NCBI GenBank assembly: GCA_036005125.1
Contig: DASYQV010000011.1
Location: 1-40,360 of the forward strand
Length of the DNA stretch: 40,360 nucleotides
From: DASYQV01 sp036005125
Lineage (GTDB): Bacteria; Acidobacteriota; Vicinamibacteria; Vicinamibacterales; UBA2999
Direction of reading: 5' to 3'
Positions 16,874 through 24,285 of this stretch are shown piece by piece (position 1 is the first letter of the stretch; every line of letters starts with the position of its first letter). Below the pieces are notes generated by a model. It did no database searches and was not told where the DNA came from. It saw only the letters and a list, made by a program, of their open reading frames with translations. Both the position numbers and the translations under genes were made by a program.

Positions 16874-17932
16874 TCACAGATTCCTCCGCAAGAACTTCGT
16901 CAGCACGTAACCATCCAGGAACTTGAACGGCGCCCTGCCCGTGCTGTAATGACCGCAAGGAAGGATCGCCACCTCGTGTGGTATCTGACGACGTCTGAAC
17001 TCGGCGATCAACGTCCGCGACAGGTCCACCGGAAATGTCAGATCGTACTTCGCGTAGACGAGCAGCGTCCGCGTGTCGTGTACACGATCGAGGTACGACC
17101 AGGGGCTGATCGGCCGCCACATCGTGCGCAGGCGATCCAGGTCGATATGCCCCTCGAGCCCTTCGCGTACATGCCGCGTCGACAAGCCGCTCCACACCAC
17201 GTCAGCAAACCACGGTGACACGTGATTGAGCGCCTGGGCACGAATCAGCGGCTCGTGCGCGCTTGTCAGCATGGCAAGACACGACCCCAGGCTCGTACCG
17301 AGGATGCCGATGCGCTCGAATCCCTGCGCGGCCAGCCACGCAATCGCGCGGCGTGCGTCGAGCACGGCCTGCCGGCACACCTGCACCGTTCGCGCGACGT
17401 TGGAGCTGACGATGTAGTCGGCACGTGTGAGCTCGGGAGGCATGCGGGCGTCGTGATACGGGAGGCTGAGTCGCAGCGCCGACATCCCGAAGCGCGCGAG
17501 CAGGCGCGCAAGAGCGACGTGCCCGTTGGCATCGGAGTTCCATTGCGGCAGCACCAGCACGGCGCGGCGCGGTTGGCGACGGCCGGCGCGAGGATCGTCG
17601 ACAGCAGGAAACCATTGCGCCACCACCGTATTGTTCTGCGCGTGCGGGGTGACGAACGCGCTCGGAAACCGTAAGGTGCCGCCCTGACCTCTCCGGCGCC
17701 GCTCCAACGGTGCCTCTTCGTAGCAATAGTCGCTCGTCGGCGGAGCGCTGAAGAACGCGGCGGTATCACGCATCACCTCATCCACCCAGCCGTCGAGACG
17801 GGCAGCAGGCGGGAGGGTGACCTGTCCGTTTGGAGGTATCCAGTCGACGCCCCAATCGAAAGGACGGACGACCCGGTTGTTGGTAGTTGCGGCCAGACGG
17901 CGTTCCCACGTGTGAAAGATTCGTTTGACCAT
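16874..17932 (-). CDS. alpha/beta hydrolase (ABHD18-like)
   Basis: A 352-residue alpha/beta hydrolase. The nucleophile elbow is GTSLGS with S214. The probable acid is the Asp in LVYAKYDLTFPV and the catalytic His is in LPCGHYSTG near the C-terminus. The overall layout and the WERRLAATTNNR start recall the ABHD18/DUF2048-type hydrolases, whose substrates are not known. No signal peptide. The frame stays open to 18073, but those 47 extra residues are translated from a palindromic repeat that begins 3 nt upstream of the ATG at 17932, so this ATG is taken as the real start. Transcription must begin inside or upstream of that repeat. Confidence 0.78.
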   Translation of the reverse strand: MVKRIFHTWERRLAATTNNRVVRPFDWGVDWIPPNGQVTLPPAARLDGWVDEVMRDTAAFFSAPPTSDYCYEEAPLERRRRGQGGTLRFPSAFVTPHAQNNTVVAQWFPAVDDPRAGRRQPRRAVLVLPQWNSDANGHVALARLLARFGMSALRLSLPYHDARMPPELTRADYIVSSNVARTVQVCRQAVLDARRAIAWLAAQGFERIGILGTSLGSCLAMLTSAHEPLIRAQALNHVSPWFADVVWSGLSTRHVREGLEGHIDLDRLRTMWRPISPWSYLDRVHDTRTLLVYAKYDLTFPVDLSRTLIAEFRRRQIPHEVAILPCGHYSTGRAPFKFLDGYVLTKFLRRNL

Positions 17933-17934
17933 AA

Positions 17935-18080
17935 CCTCAACCGTCAATGGCTCTGCCCCTTTATACCCGGCAGAGCCATCGCCGGTTGAGGCAGCATCTT
18001 CTTGGCGCACTGCGCGCGCCGAGTCCGTTATGCGGTCGAACAGCGGGACAAAATCTCCTTGCGAAACCCGCATAACGGAC
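17935..18080 (+). repeat. composite palindromic element, copy B
   Basis: Hairpin 1: CCTCAACCG (from 17935) pairs with CGGTTGAGG (17983-17991), and an inner TGGCTCTGCC pairs with GGCAGAGCCA around the loop TTTATACCC. Middle GC hairpin: GGCGC...GCGCC at 18004-18020. Hairpin 3: GTCCGTTATGCGG (18023-18035) pairs perfectly with CCGCATAACGGAC (18068-18080) and encloses GGGACAAAATC. It lies directly upstream of the hydrolase start. Confidence 0.88.
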
Positions 18081-18126
18081 GGCTATCGATCTCGATGGCG
18101 GCAGGGCCATTGCAACCGTCAGCCGC

Positions 18127-18288
18127 ATGATTGAACAGCCCAAAAAACCAGACATGCCGCGGCCGCCCGGGGTGCCGGATGTCGTCGACCAGCCGCCGCC
18201 GGACATCAATCCGGTGCCGCCGCCCGATATTCCGCCGCAGCCTCTGCCGGACCGGCCGGAACCTCAGCCGCCGATACCTCGCAGGTAA
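18127..18288 (+). CDS. 53-aa proline-rich ORF
   Basis: A short plus-strand ORF of 53 residues made mostly of proline with Asp, Val, Gln and Ile, in PPPD-like repeats such as QPPPDINPVPPPDIPPQP, ending in RR. Composition and high third-position G/C fit a coding sequence, and ATTGAACAGCCCAAAAAACC at the start is unlike the GC-rich repeats. There is no clear ribosome binding site. It overlaps the 3' end of the convergent amidase by 25 nt. It could be a small disordered protein or chance in GC-rich DNA. Confidence 0.4.
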   Translation: MIEQPKKPDMPRPPGVPDVVDQPPPDINPVPPPDIPPQPLPDRPEPQPPIPRR

Positions 18289-19619
18289 CGCTCGGTTGCC
18301 CGCGCGACGTGGAGCAGTTCCGTCGTGCGGCCCAGGTGTCCAACGAGCTGCGCGCCGATCGGCAACCCCTCGACCGTCGCGCCGCACGGCACCGTGACTG
18401 CCGGATGGCCGGTCACGTTGAAAAGCTGCGTCAGACGCAGCGTGATGTTGCGCACCGGTTCGTCCAAGCCGCCTACACGCACCGCGGAGACGCCGAGTTT
18501 GGTCGCGGGCACCGCGAGCGATGGTAGCAGCAGACCGTCGCGTCCTTCGAGCACCGCGCTCACTTCGCGTCGCAGGACCTCGCGTCCCCGCAGCGCACGT
18601 ATGTAATCCTCGGCCAGGATGTATCGCCCCATCTCGAGCCGCAGTCGTACCGGCTGTGTGTACTCGTCGGCCCGGCTCTCCAACGTTTTCGCATGGTACG
18701 CGGCCGCTTCGGCCAGCACGATGTGCAGGTACACCGCCGCGATGTCGCTTGCGTGCGGGATGTCGGCGTCATCGACGATCACGCCCGCGTTGCGGAGACG
18801 TTCGCACGCGAGGTCGAACGACGAGGCGACCTGTTGATCGAGCAGCGCAAAGAAATATCCACGCGGGATCGCGAGCCGGACGCCACGCGCGTCCGAGGCT
18901 GGTCGCAGCCCGCCGGGTTGCGCGCCGCGCAGGACGTCGAATAGGAGGGCCGCATCGTCGACCGAGCGACAGAGCGGCCCCACGTGATCCATCGTCGGGC
19001 TGAGCGGCACGACCCCACCTGTCGGAACCTCGCGCAGCGACGGTTTGAGTCCGACCAGGCCGCACGCCGCCGAGGGAATGCGAATCGATCCGCCCGTGTC
19101 GGTCCCGATAGACGCGAATGCCATCCCGGTCGCCACCGAGATCGCCGAACCTCCGGACGATCCCCCGGGCGAGCGGCTCGCGTCGAGCGGATGGTGCGCC
19201 GCGCCGAATGCGGAATCCTCGTTGGTCGTACCGAGCGCGAACTCGTGCAGGTTGCATTTACCGACGAACACCGCACCCGCTTCGCGCAGGCGGGCGACCG
19301 CTGGAGCGTCAGCCTGGGCGATATGCCCTTCTCGCACCCGCGACGCGGCGGTTGTCGTCGTGCCACGCAGATCCAGGAGGTCCTTCAGCGAGAGCGGAAC
19401 GCCGTGAAGCGGACCGCGATAGCGGCCGGCGTTCATTTCACGATCCGACTCACGGGCCTGCGCGCGCGCATCGTCGGCAAGCACCGTGATGAACGCGTTG
19501 AGCGTCGGGTTCTTCGCGGCGATCTCGGCGAGGCACGCTTCGGTGATCGCCTCCGACGTAATCTCGCGTGCCTGGAGCGCGGGCGCAATCGATTGAATGG
19601 TGCGGTTCTCAGCGTGCAT
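18264..19619 (-). CDS. amidase signature family enzyme
   Basis: A 451-residue cytosolic amidase. The Ser-cisSer-Lys triad is complete: K79 in PLSLKD, S154 in GGSSGGS and S178 in TDTGGSIR. Family members hydrolyse amides or transfer ammonia (GatA). The length is slightly short for GatA and no gatB is nearby, so a free amidase or hydrolase is more likely. The ATG at 19619 gives the standard N-terminus; the open frame to 19760 would overlap the upstream small gene completely. The gene starts inside the last codons of that small gene (11-nt overlap), which suggests translational coupling. Substrate unknown. Confidence 0.9.
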   Translation of the reverse strand: MHAENRTIQSIAPALQAREITSEAITEACLAEIAAKNPTLNAFITVLADDARAQARESDREMNAGRYRGPLHGVPLSLKDLLDLRGTTTTAASRVREGHIAQADAPAVARLREAGAVFVGKCNLHEFALGTTNEDSAFGAAHHPLDASRSPGGSSGGSAISVATGMAFASIGTDTGGSIRIPSAACGLVGLKPSLREVPTGGVVPLSPTMDHVGPLCRSVDDAALLFDVLRGAQPGGLRPASDARGVRLAIPRGYFFALLDQQVASSFDLACERLRNAGVIVDDADIPHASDIAAVYLHIVLAEAAAYHAKTLESRADEYTQPVRLRLEMGRYILAEDYIRALRGREVLRREVSAVLEGRDGLLLPSLAVPATKLGVSAVRVGGLDEPVRNITLRLTQLFNVTGHPAVTVPCGATVEGLPIGAQLVGHLGRTTELLHVARATERYLRGIGG

Positions 19620-19785
19620 CCGGCTCCCTGTTGGCCTCGAATTCGCCTGTCGCATCCTCGTTCCAGTCGGCAGCGCGGAGGGCCGAAGTGGATCGTGCGA
19701 GCGTCTCAAGGAGCACCCGGAGCTGCGGCAGGTTGCGTCGCTCGGCATCTCGGACGGCATTGTGGAGCCAGATCTTGATCGTCAT
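19609..19785 (-). CDS. 58-aa protein coupled to the amidase
   Basis: A 58-residue protein starting MTIKIWLHNAVRDAERR. It is helical with an LxxLxxLLETLA pattern and then ALRAADWN. The ATG at 19785 is preceded by GAGG at about 8 nt. The stop overlaps the amidase start by 11 nt. Amidase-family enzymes such as GatA or AtzE work with small helical partners (GatC, AtzG). Size, helicity and position make a similar role attractive here, but I see no decisive sequence match, so this is inference. Confidence 0.62.
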   Translation of the reverse strand: MTIKIWLHNAVRDAERRNLPQLRVLLETLARSTSALRAADWNEDATGEFEANREPDAR

Positions 19786-19870
19786 CGTAATGCCTCGACG
19801 GCTTCGACACGTCCCGCGCGACACCGCACACCCTTAAAATGCATGGGGATTCGTATTGTAAGCTGAGCTT

Positions 19871-21286
19871 GTGCGACACACGAAGATCGTTGCTACCATC
19901 GGACCCGCGTCGTCGAGCGACACGGCGCTTCGGGATCTGGTTGCCGCCGGCGTAGACGTATTCCGCCTCAATTTCTCGCACGGCACCCATGAAACGCACG
20001 CGGAGGTGATCACACGGATCCGCGGCGCGGCGGACGAGTCGCGCCGATGCATCGCCATCCTTCAGGACCTGAGCGGCCCGAAGATCCGGACGGGACCTCT
20101 CGCAGGCGGGAAGCCGATCGAGTTGAAACGCGGCGACGAGCTGCGCGTGGTCACCGGCGATTTTCCAGGCGGGCCCGGGTATGTCTCGACGTCCTACGCT
20201 GATCTTCCAAAATCAGTCCGCCCCGGCGACACGCTTCTGCTCGACGACGGGCGGATCGAGCTTCGGGTGGAGGACAGCGACACTCGTGAGATTCGCACCC
20301 GGGTCGTCCAGGGCGGTCCGCTTGGCGAGCACAAGGGCATCAACGCGCCGGGTGTTCCGCTGCCATCGGCAGGTCTGACCCAGAAGGACGCGGAGGATCT
20401 CGTGTTCGGTGTGCGTGCCGGCGTCGACTTCGTCGCCCTCAGCTTCGTCCAGAGCGCGGCGGACCTGCGTCTGGCGCGGGACGCGCTCGCACGTGCGGGG
20501 GCGCCGGATCTTCCGCTGGTGGCCAAGCTCGAGCGGCCCGAGGCCATCAAGCATCTCGAGGAGATCCTTCAGGCGTGCGACGCGGTCATGGTCGCGCGCG
20601 GCGATCTCGGTCTCGAAATGCCGCTCGAGCGCGTGCCGCGCGTGCAGAAGGAGATCACGCGTCGCGCGCGCGCGGCGGGCATCCCTGTCATCGTAGCGAC
20701 CCAGGTGCTCGAATCCATGCGGAGCTCGCTTCGACCGACGCGTGCCGAGGTGAGCGACGCGGCCAATGCCGTCGACGACGGCGTCGATGCGATCATGCTC
20801 GCCGGTGAGACCGCGATCGGTGAGTATCCGGTACGCACGGTGATGACGCTCGATGCGATTATCCGGGACGCGGAAGCGATTCCGCCGGTGCGATCGTTTC
20901 CGCTCGAAGACACGCACCTGCTGTCGGGTCACGGTCGGGCGCTGTGCGAAGCGGCCGTGACGCTCGCCGAACACGGCGATGCGAGCGCGATCGTCGCGGT
21001 CACCCGCGGGGGCAAGACGGCGCGCGTCCTCTCCGCCCTGCGGCCCCGCGCACCCATCTACTCGGCCACGGACGAACCGCTCATCTCCCGACGACTGACG
21101 CTCTGGTGGGGCGTCGTACCTGTGCTGGAGGACTTGAGCGGCGATGTCGACGAGGCGGCGATACGGATTGGACAACGCCTGGTCGAGCATAGCGCGGTGC
21201 CGCCGTCGGCGGTGATCGTGCTGGTCCGCATCAGCCCGGACCTGACGGATGGGAAGTCGAATTTCCTGAAACTGCACAGGATTTAA
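19871..21286 (+). CDS. pyk: pyruvate kinase
   Basis: Catalyses phosphoenolpyruvate + ADP to pyruvate + ATP, the last step of glycolysis, in the cytosol. It has 471 residues, normal for a bacterial enzyme. Diagnostic segments are TKIVATIGPASS at the N-terminus, FRLNFSHG, the active-site lysine block LVAKLERPEAIKHL, MVARGDLGLEMP, ATQVLESM and MLAGETAIGEYP. The B domain and the C-terminal allosteric domain, with VAVTRGGKTARVLS, are both present. The GTG start gives the standard N-terminus (RHTKIVATIGP). It is divergent from the amidase pair. The 85-nt gap is AT-richer than its surroundings, but I could not pick convincing promoter boxes. Confidence 0.96.
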   Translation: MRHTKIVATIGPASSSDTALRDLVAAGVDVFRLNFSHGTHETHAEVITRIRGAADESRRCIAILQDLSGPKIRTGPLAGGKPIELKRGDELRVVTGDFPGGPGYVSTSYADLPKSVRPGDTLLLDDGRIELRVEDSDTREIRTRVVQGGPLGEHKGINAPGVPLPSAGLTQKDAEDLVFGVRAGVDFVALSFVQSAADLRLARDALARAGAPDLPLVAKLERPEAIKHLEEILQACDAVMVARGDLGLEMPLERVPRVQKEITRRARAAGIPVIVATQVLESMRSSLRPTRAEVSDAANAVDDGVDAIMLAGETAIGEYPVRTVMTLDAIIRDAEAIPPVRSFPLEDTHLLSGHGRALCEAAVTLAEHGDASAIVAVTRGGKTARVLSALRPRAPIYSATDEPLISRRLTLWWGVVPVLEDLSGDVDEAAIRIGQRLVEHSAVPPSAVIVLVRISPDLTDGKSNFLKLHRI

Positions 21287-21289
21287 TGA

Positions 21290-21396
21290 GGGTCAAGCCC
21301 GGAGTCAGACCGACGTCCCGGCGACTCATTGGGTTACATGCCCCATCACCAGGGTCTGACCCCGTTCTGACCCTGGTCTGACCCCGGTCTGACCCC
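21290..21396. repeat. inverted array of the GGGGTCAGACC word
   Basis: A short left arm with GGAGTCAGACC (about 21290-21315) and a longer right arm (21351-21396) with four copies of GGTCTGACCCC-like units. The loop contains GCGACTCATTGGG. It begins 4 nt after the pyruvate kinase stop and ends 8 nt before the stop of the convergent FAD oxidoreductase. The same word, in direct orientation only, is found inside addA. Confidence 0.9.
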
Positions 21397-21403
21397 AAGA
21401 GGC

Positions 21404-22588
21404 TCAGATCATCGCCTCGTCCCAGAACAACTCGCCACGAGCGAAGCGCGCGACGCTCAATGGCGTCACGTCAATCGTGTCGCTCCGGCCGCACCGAATC
21501 AGTTCGGAAACGATTTTGCCGGTGGCGGGCGCCATCATCAATCCGTGGCCGCTGAAGCCGTTGGCCATGAAGAATCCGCCGAGCGATGGATGCTCGCCAA
21601 TCATCGGGTTGTGGTCCGGCGTCATCTCATACAGACCCGCCCACCCTTCGACGAGGCGCACGTTCTTCAGTGCAGGCAGGCGCCGTACGAGGTCCGGATA
21701 GAAGTCGGCCATCCACCGGGATGTATCGCACGCGAAGTTCTCTCCGTACGGCTCGTCCAACTTTGTTTTTGCCATCACGATCCGGTCGGCGAAGCCCGCG
21801 ATGACCGGATCCTCGTGGCGCCAATGGACGCCGCCCGGGTCGATGACCATCGGGAAGCGATACGGCCAGACGCGCGGCAGGTCGCAACGAAAGAGGTGCT
21901 GGCGCATCGGCGACACGGGCTGATCAACGCCCGCGAGCTTTCCGATCACCGCCGCGAACGGACCGGCGGCGTTCACGACGACCGGCGTGTCGATGCGGCC
22001 GGCTGACGCGCACGCGACGGCCCGGACGCAGCCGTCATCTCGCTGGATGCCAATCACGTTGTCCTCGAGGTACTCGACGCCGGCGGCAGACGCGGCAGCT
22101 CGGAACCCGTGCAGCACCTCCTTTGGATTCGCGTATCCATCCTCGGGGCCGAACAGGCCGAACAGCAGATCATCGACGTACAAGTCGGGCAGCATCGCAC
22201 GAATCTCGTCCATCGACAGACGCCGCACGTTCGCACCGCGTTCACGCATTACTTGATAGCGGCGCTCCAGCGCAGGCGCAGAGCCCGCATCGGCGAGAAA
22301 CAGGTATCCGCGCTGCACGAACGACGCGTGCGGTTCATGGCCGCCCGCGCGCATGCGCCGGTCGAAGTCGCGATAGAACGAGACGCTGTACCGGACCATC
22401 TGGATGTTGACCGCCGATCCGAACTGCTGCCGGATCCCGCCCATGGCGAGGTTCGAGGAGGCGCGCGCGTATGTCTGGTCGCGCTCGACGATGACAATGC
22501 GACCGGTAAAACCGTCCTGCCGCAGGTGGTACCCGATGCTCGATCCCACCACGCCACCACCGACGATGACGACGTCCGCTGTCTCCAT
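21404..22588 (-). CDS. FAD-dependent oxidoreductase (DAO family)
   Basis: A 394-residue flavoprotein of the D-amino-acid/sarcosine oxidase type. The dinucleotide-binding motif GGGVVG is at residues 10-15, followed by an acidic strand end (VIVERD). Other family features are ASSNLAMGGIRQQF, VVNAAGPFA, and the C-terminal EGWAGLYEMTPDHNPMIG and NGFSGHGLMMAP segments. It should oxidise a secondary or primary amine such as sarcosine, glycine or a D-amino acid; the substrate cannot be read from the sequence. The layout also resembles mitochondrial FOXRED1. No signal peptide. It is monocistronic. Confidence 0.87.
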   Translation of the reverse strand: METADVVIVGGGVVGSSIGYHLRQDGFTGRIVIVERDQTYARASSNLAMGGIRQQFGSAVNIQMVRYSVSFYRDFDRRMRAGGHEPHASFVQRGYLFLADAGSAPALERRYQVMRERGANVRRLSMDEIRAMLPDLYVDDLLFGLFGPEDGYANPKEVLHGFRAAASAAGVEYLEDNVIGIQRDDGCVRAVACASAGRIDTPVVVNAAGPFAAVIGKLAGVDQPVSPMRQHLFRCDLPRVWPYRFPMVIDPGGVHWRHEDPVIAGFADRIVMAKTKLDEPYGENFACDTSRWMADFYPDLVRRLPALKNVRLVEGWAGLYEMTPDHNPMIGEHPSLGGFFMANGFSGHGLMMAPATGKIVSELIRCGRSDTIDVTPLSVARFARGELFWDEAMI

Positions 22589-22715
22589 CGATCACACCGC
22601 GGTCCGACGCGCGCGCCAAAACGGGACGCCCGCGGCAAACTCGCACACCCCTGGCTCACGAACGAGATGATGAACAAGCGCCGCAGGCAGCCGCGTCGTG
22701 ACGCTCCCGGGATTC

Positions 22716-22850
22716 TTAATCAGCCAGGGGGCTCCGCCCCTTGATATCCGGGCAGAGCCCCTCGGCTGGTTAACAATATCTCTTCGACCCCCTTCGCGCC
22801 CTGTGCGCCAACAGGACCGCTTATCCCGGCGAGAAGCGGCAAACCGGTAC
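22716..22850 (+). repeat. composite palindromic element, copy C (3' part diverged)
   Basis: Hairpin 1 is long: a 19-nt left arm (22716-22734, starting TTAATCAGCC) pairs with 22755-22773 (ending GGCTGGTTAA), with two mismatches and one G-U pair, around the loop TTGATATCCGGGCA. The middle region TCTCTTCGACCCCCTTCGCG is degraded. Hairpin 3 is reduced to CCGCTT...AAGCGG, and the word GGTACAAATGG follows; its ATG is the start codon of the next gene. Confidence 0.75.
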
Positions 22851-22852
22851 AA

Positions 22853-23332
22853 ATGGCAAGCCACGACTATACATTCATCACGAACTGGCGCGTGCGCGGC
22901 ACCCGCGAAGAAGTATCAGCGGTGCTCGAAGAGCCCACCTCCTTCCCACGGTGGTGGCCGTCGGTCTACCTCGGAGTACGTGAGGTGGTGAGCGGCGACG
23001 CACACGGAATCGGCCGCACGCTCGACCTGTGGACCCGCGGCTGGCTCCCCTACACGCTCACGTGGCGCCTGCGTGTCGTCGAATCGCACCGGCCGGCGGG
23101 CTTCAGCATCGAGGCGAGCGGCGACTTCGTCGGGAGCGGCACCTGGACGTTCGAGCAGGACGGCGCGTTCGTGAACATCACCTACGACTGGCGGATTCGA
23201 GCGGAAAAGCCGCTGCTCAAGTATTTTTCGTTTCTGCTCAAGCCGCTCTTTGCCGCCAATCACCGGTGGGCGATGGCGCGGGGAGAAGAAAGCCTCGAGC
23301 GCGAGCTGGCACGACGGCGTGCGGTGAGTTGA
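22853..23332 (+). CDS. SRPBCC (START-like) family protein
   Basis: A 159-residue protein with the START/polyketide-cyclase-like layout: an N-terminal strand DYTFITNWRVRGT, helix EEVSAVLEEPTSFPRWWPSV (a typical W-W motif for this fold), beta strands through YTLTWRLRVVE, and a long C-terminal helix LFAANHRWAMARGEESLERELARR. The family binds hydrophobic ligands in a deep pocket; some members are enzymes. Ligand unknown, cytosolic. The ATG lies in the conserved tail word of repeat copy C, so its upstream signals come from the repeat. Confidence 0.82.
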   Translation: MASHDYTFITNWRVRGTREEVSAVLEEPTSFPRWWPSVYLGVREVVSGDAHGIGRTLDLWTRGWLPYTLTWRLRVVESHRPAGFSIEASGDFVGSGTWTFEQDGAFVNITYDWRIRAEKPLLKYFSFLLKPLFAANHRWAMARGEESLERELARRRAVS

Positions 23333-23340
23333 TGAGTGGT

Positions 23341-23515
23341 CTAACCAGTCAAGGGCCCTGCCCTCGATATCCCGGCAGCCCCCTTGACTGGTTCGCACAG
23401 TGCTTGTTTGGGCGCGCTCCGCGCGCCTAGGCCCGTTATGCGAGGCACAACGGGTACAAAATTCGCGTTTGGAGCCGCATAACGGGCCAGTCACGGGCTC
23501 TGCGTTGATATCCCG
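23341..23515 (+). repeat. composite palindromic element, copy D (best preserved)
   Basis: Hairpin 1: AACCAGTCAAGG (23343-23354) pairs perfectly with CCTTGACTGGTT (23382-23393), loop containing GATATCCCGG. Middle: GGCGCGC (23411-23417), TCC, GCGCGCC (23421-23427). Hairpin 3: GGCCCGTTATGCG (23430-23442) pairs perfectly with CGCATAACGGGCC (23476-23488), enclosing GGGTACAAAATTCGCG. After it, CCAGTCACGGGCTCTGC and TTGATATCCCGGCA repeat the left half of hairpin 1. That restart lies inside the 3' end of the convergent gene. Confidence 0.92.
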
Positions 23516-23973
23516 GCATTGGGGCCCCGCTCCAGATAATCCTTCATCGACTGAAGCGCCCGTGCCCAGTCCGCCCCAGTGAGCTCGTAGTACCGCCGCC
23601 ACCGGACGCTTTCTTCGTACCCTGACTGTCGAATCTGCAGCAAGGTGCCGCTGGCGTGCAGGCTGCACGTCGCCTCGATTGCCATCGGGCCGATCGGGTC
23701 GCCATCGGGCGGAAGCCAGTAGGCCTCGGCGAGGAAGAACTCGCGGCCGGCCTTGAACTCCATCACCGTCGCGTGGAATGCGCCTCCGAGCCTGCCGAGC
23801 ACCTGGTCTCGCCACGGGGTCGGATCCCACTCGATCGCGTAACTTCCCATCGTCTTCGGAATGCAGACGGACCGCCGCGCGCGCCACCAGACGGCCAGCG
23901 CGTTGGGATCAAAAAAGGCGTCGACGACCGACGTTGGTGAGGCCCCGATCACCACGCTTGTGCTGAATTCCAT
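23491..23973 (-). CDS. SRPBCC/AHSA1-like protein
   Basis: A 160-residue START-like protein beginning MEFSTSVVIGASPTSVVDAF, followed by DPNALAVWWRARRS, the usual helix with a WW pair. The central strands (YAIEWDPTPW, FHATVMEFKAGREF) and the C-terminal helix WARALQSMKDYLERGP fit the AHSA1/activator-type SRPBCC group. The ATG at 23973 gives the standard N-terminus; six more in-frame codons upstream are not needed. The last residues (NAGISTQSP) are translated from the restarted part of repeat copy D, so the original C-terminus was probably replaced or extended. Function unknown. Confidence 0.8.
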   Translation of the reverse strand: MEFSTSVVIGASPTSVVDAFFDPNALAVWWRARRSVCIPKTMGSYAIEWDPTPWRDQVLGRLGGAFHATVMEFKAGREFFLAEAYWLPPDGDPIGPMAIEATCSLHASGTLLQIRQSGYEESVRWRRYYELTGADWARALQSMKDYLERGPNAGISTQSP

Positions 23974-23981
23974 GGAGCCAA

Positions 23982-24278
23982 CGTAGGTCAAAGGTCAAAG
24001 GTCAAAGGGCAAAGGTCAGGTCAAAGGTATAGGTGTGAGGTCCAGGTCAAAGGTATAGGTGTTAGGTTCAGGTCACAGGTTCAGGTCAAAGGTATAGGTG
24101 TTAGGTCCAGGTCACAGGTTCAGGTGACAGGTTCAGGTCACAGGTTCAGGTCACAGGTTCACGTCACAGGTTCAGGTCAGGGTGGGACCGAGATCTTGAA
24201 CGTTGACCTGACACCTGAACCTGACACGTAGACCTGACACCTTTGACCTCACTTTTGACCTTTGACCTTTGACCTACG
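23982..24278. repeat. 297-nt inverted array of AGGTCA-like words
   Basis: The left arm is a long degenerate array of AGGTCAA, AGGTATA and AGGTTCAGGTCAC units. The right arm is the reverse-complement type (TTGACCT, ACCTGAACCTGAC). The two ends are perfect 25-nt inverted copies, 23982-24006 and 24254-24278. It fills the space between two minus-strand genes, starting 8 nt beyond the start codon at 23973, so it must contain or replace that gene's promoter. Confidence 0.93.
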
Positions 24279-24285
24279 CGGCGGG

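Noticed and set aside
17933..18073. N-terminal extension of the alpha/beta hydrolase up to 18073
   Set aside because: The extra 47 codons are translated from composite element copy B; homology-like sequence begins at MVKRIFHTWE.
23341..23515. Integron attC site, because GTCTAAC fits RYYYAAC in copies A and D
   Set aside because: No matching GTTRRRY site at the other side, the Pu/Py pattern fails in hairpin 3 (GTTATGC), the elements hold no cassette ORFs, and there is no integrase gene.
23982..24278. AGGTCA direct repeats resembling nuclear-receptor response elements
   Set aside because: Such sites belong to animals. Here they are units of a bacterial low-complexity array with inverted ends.
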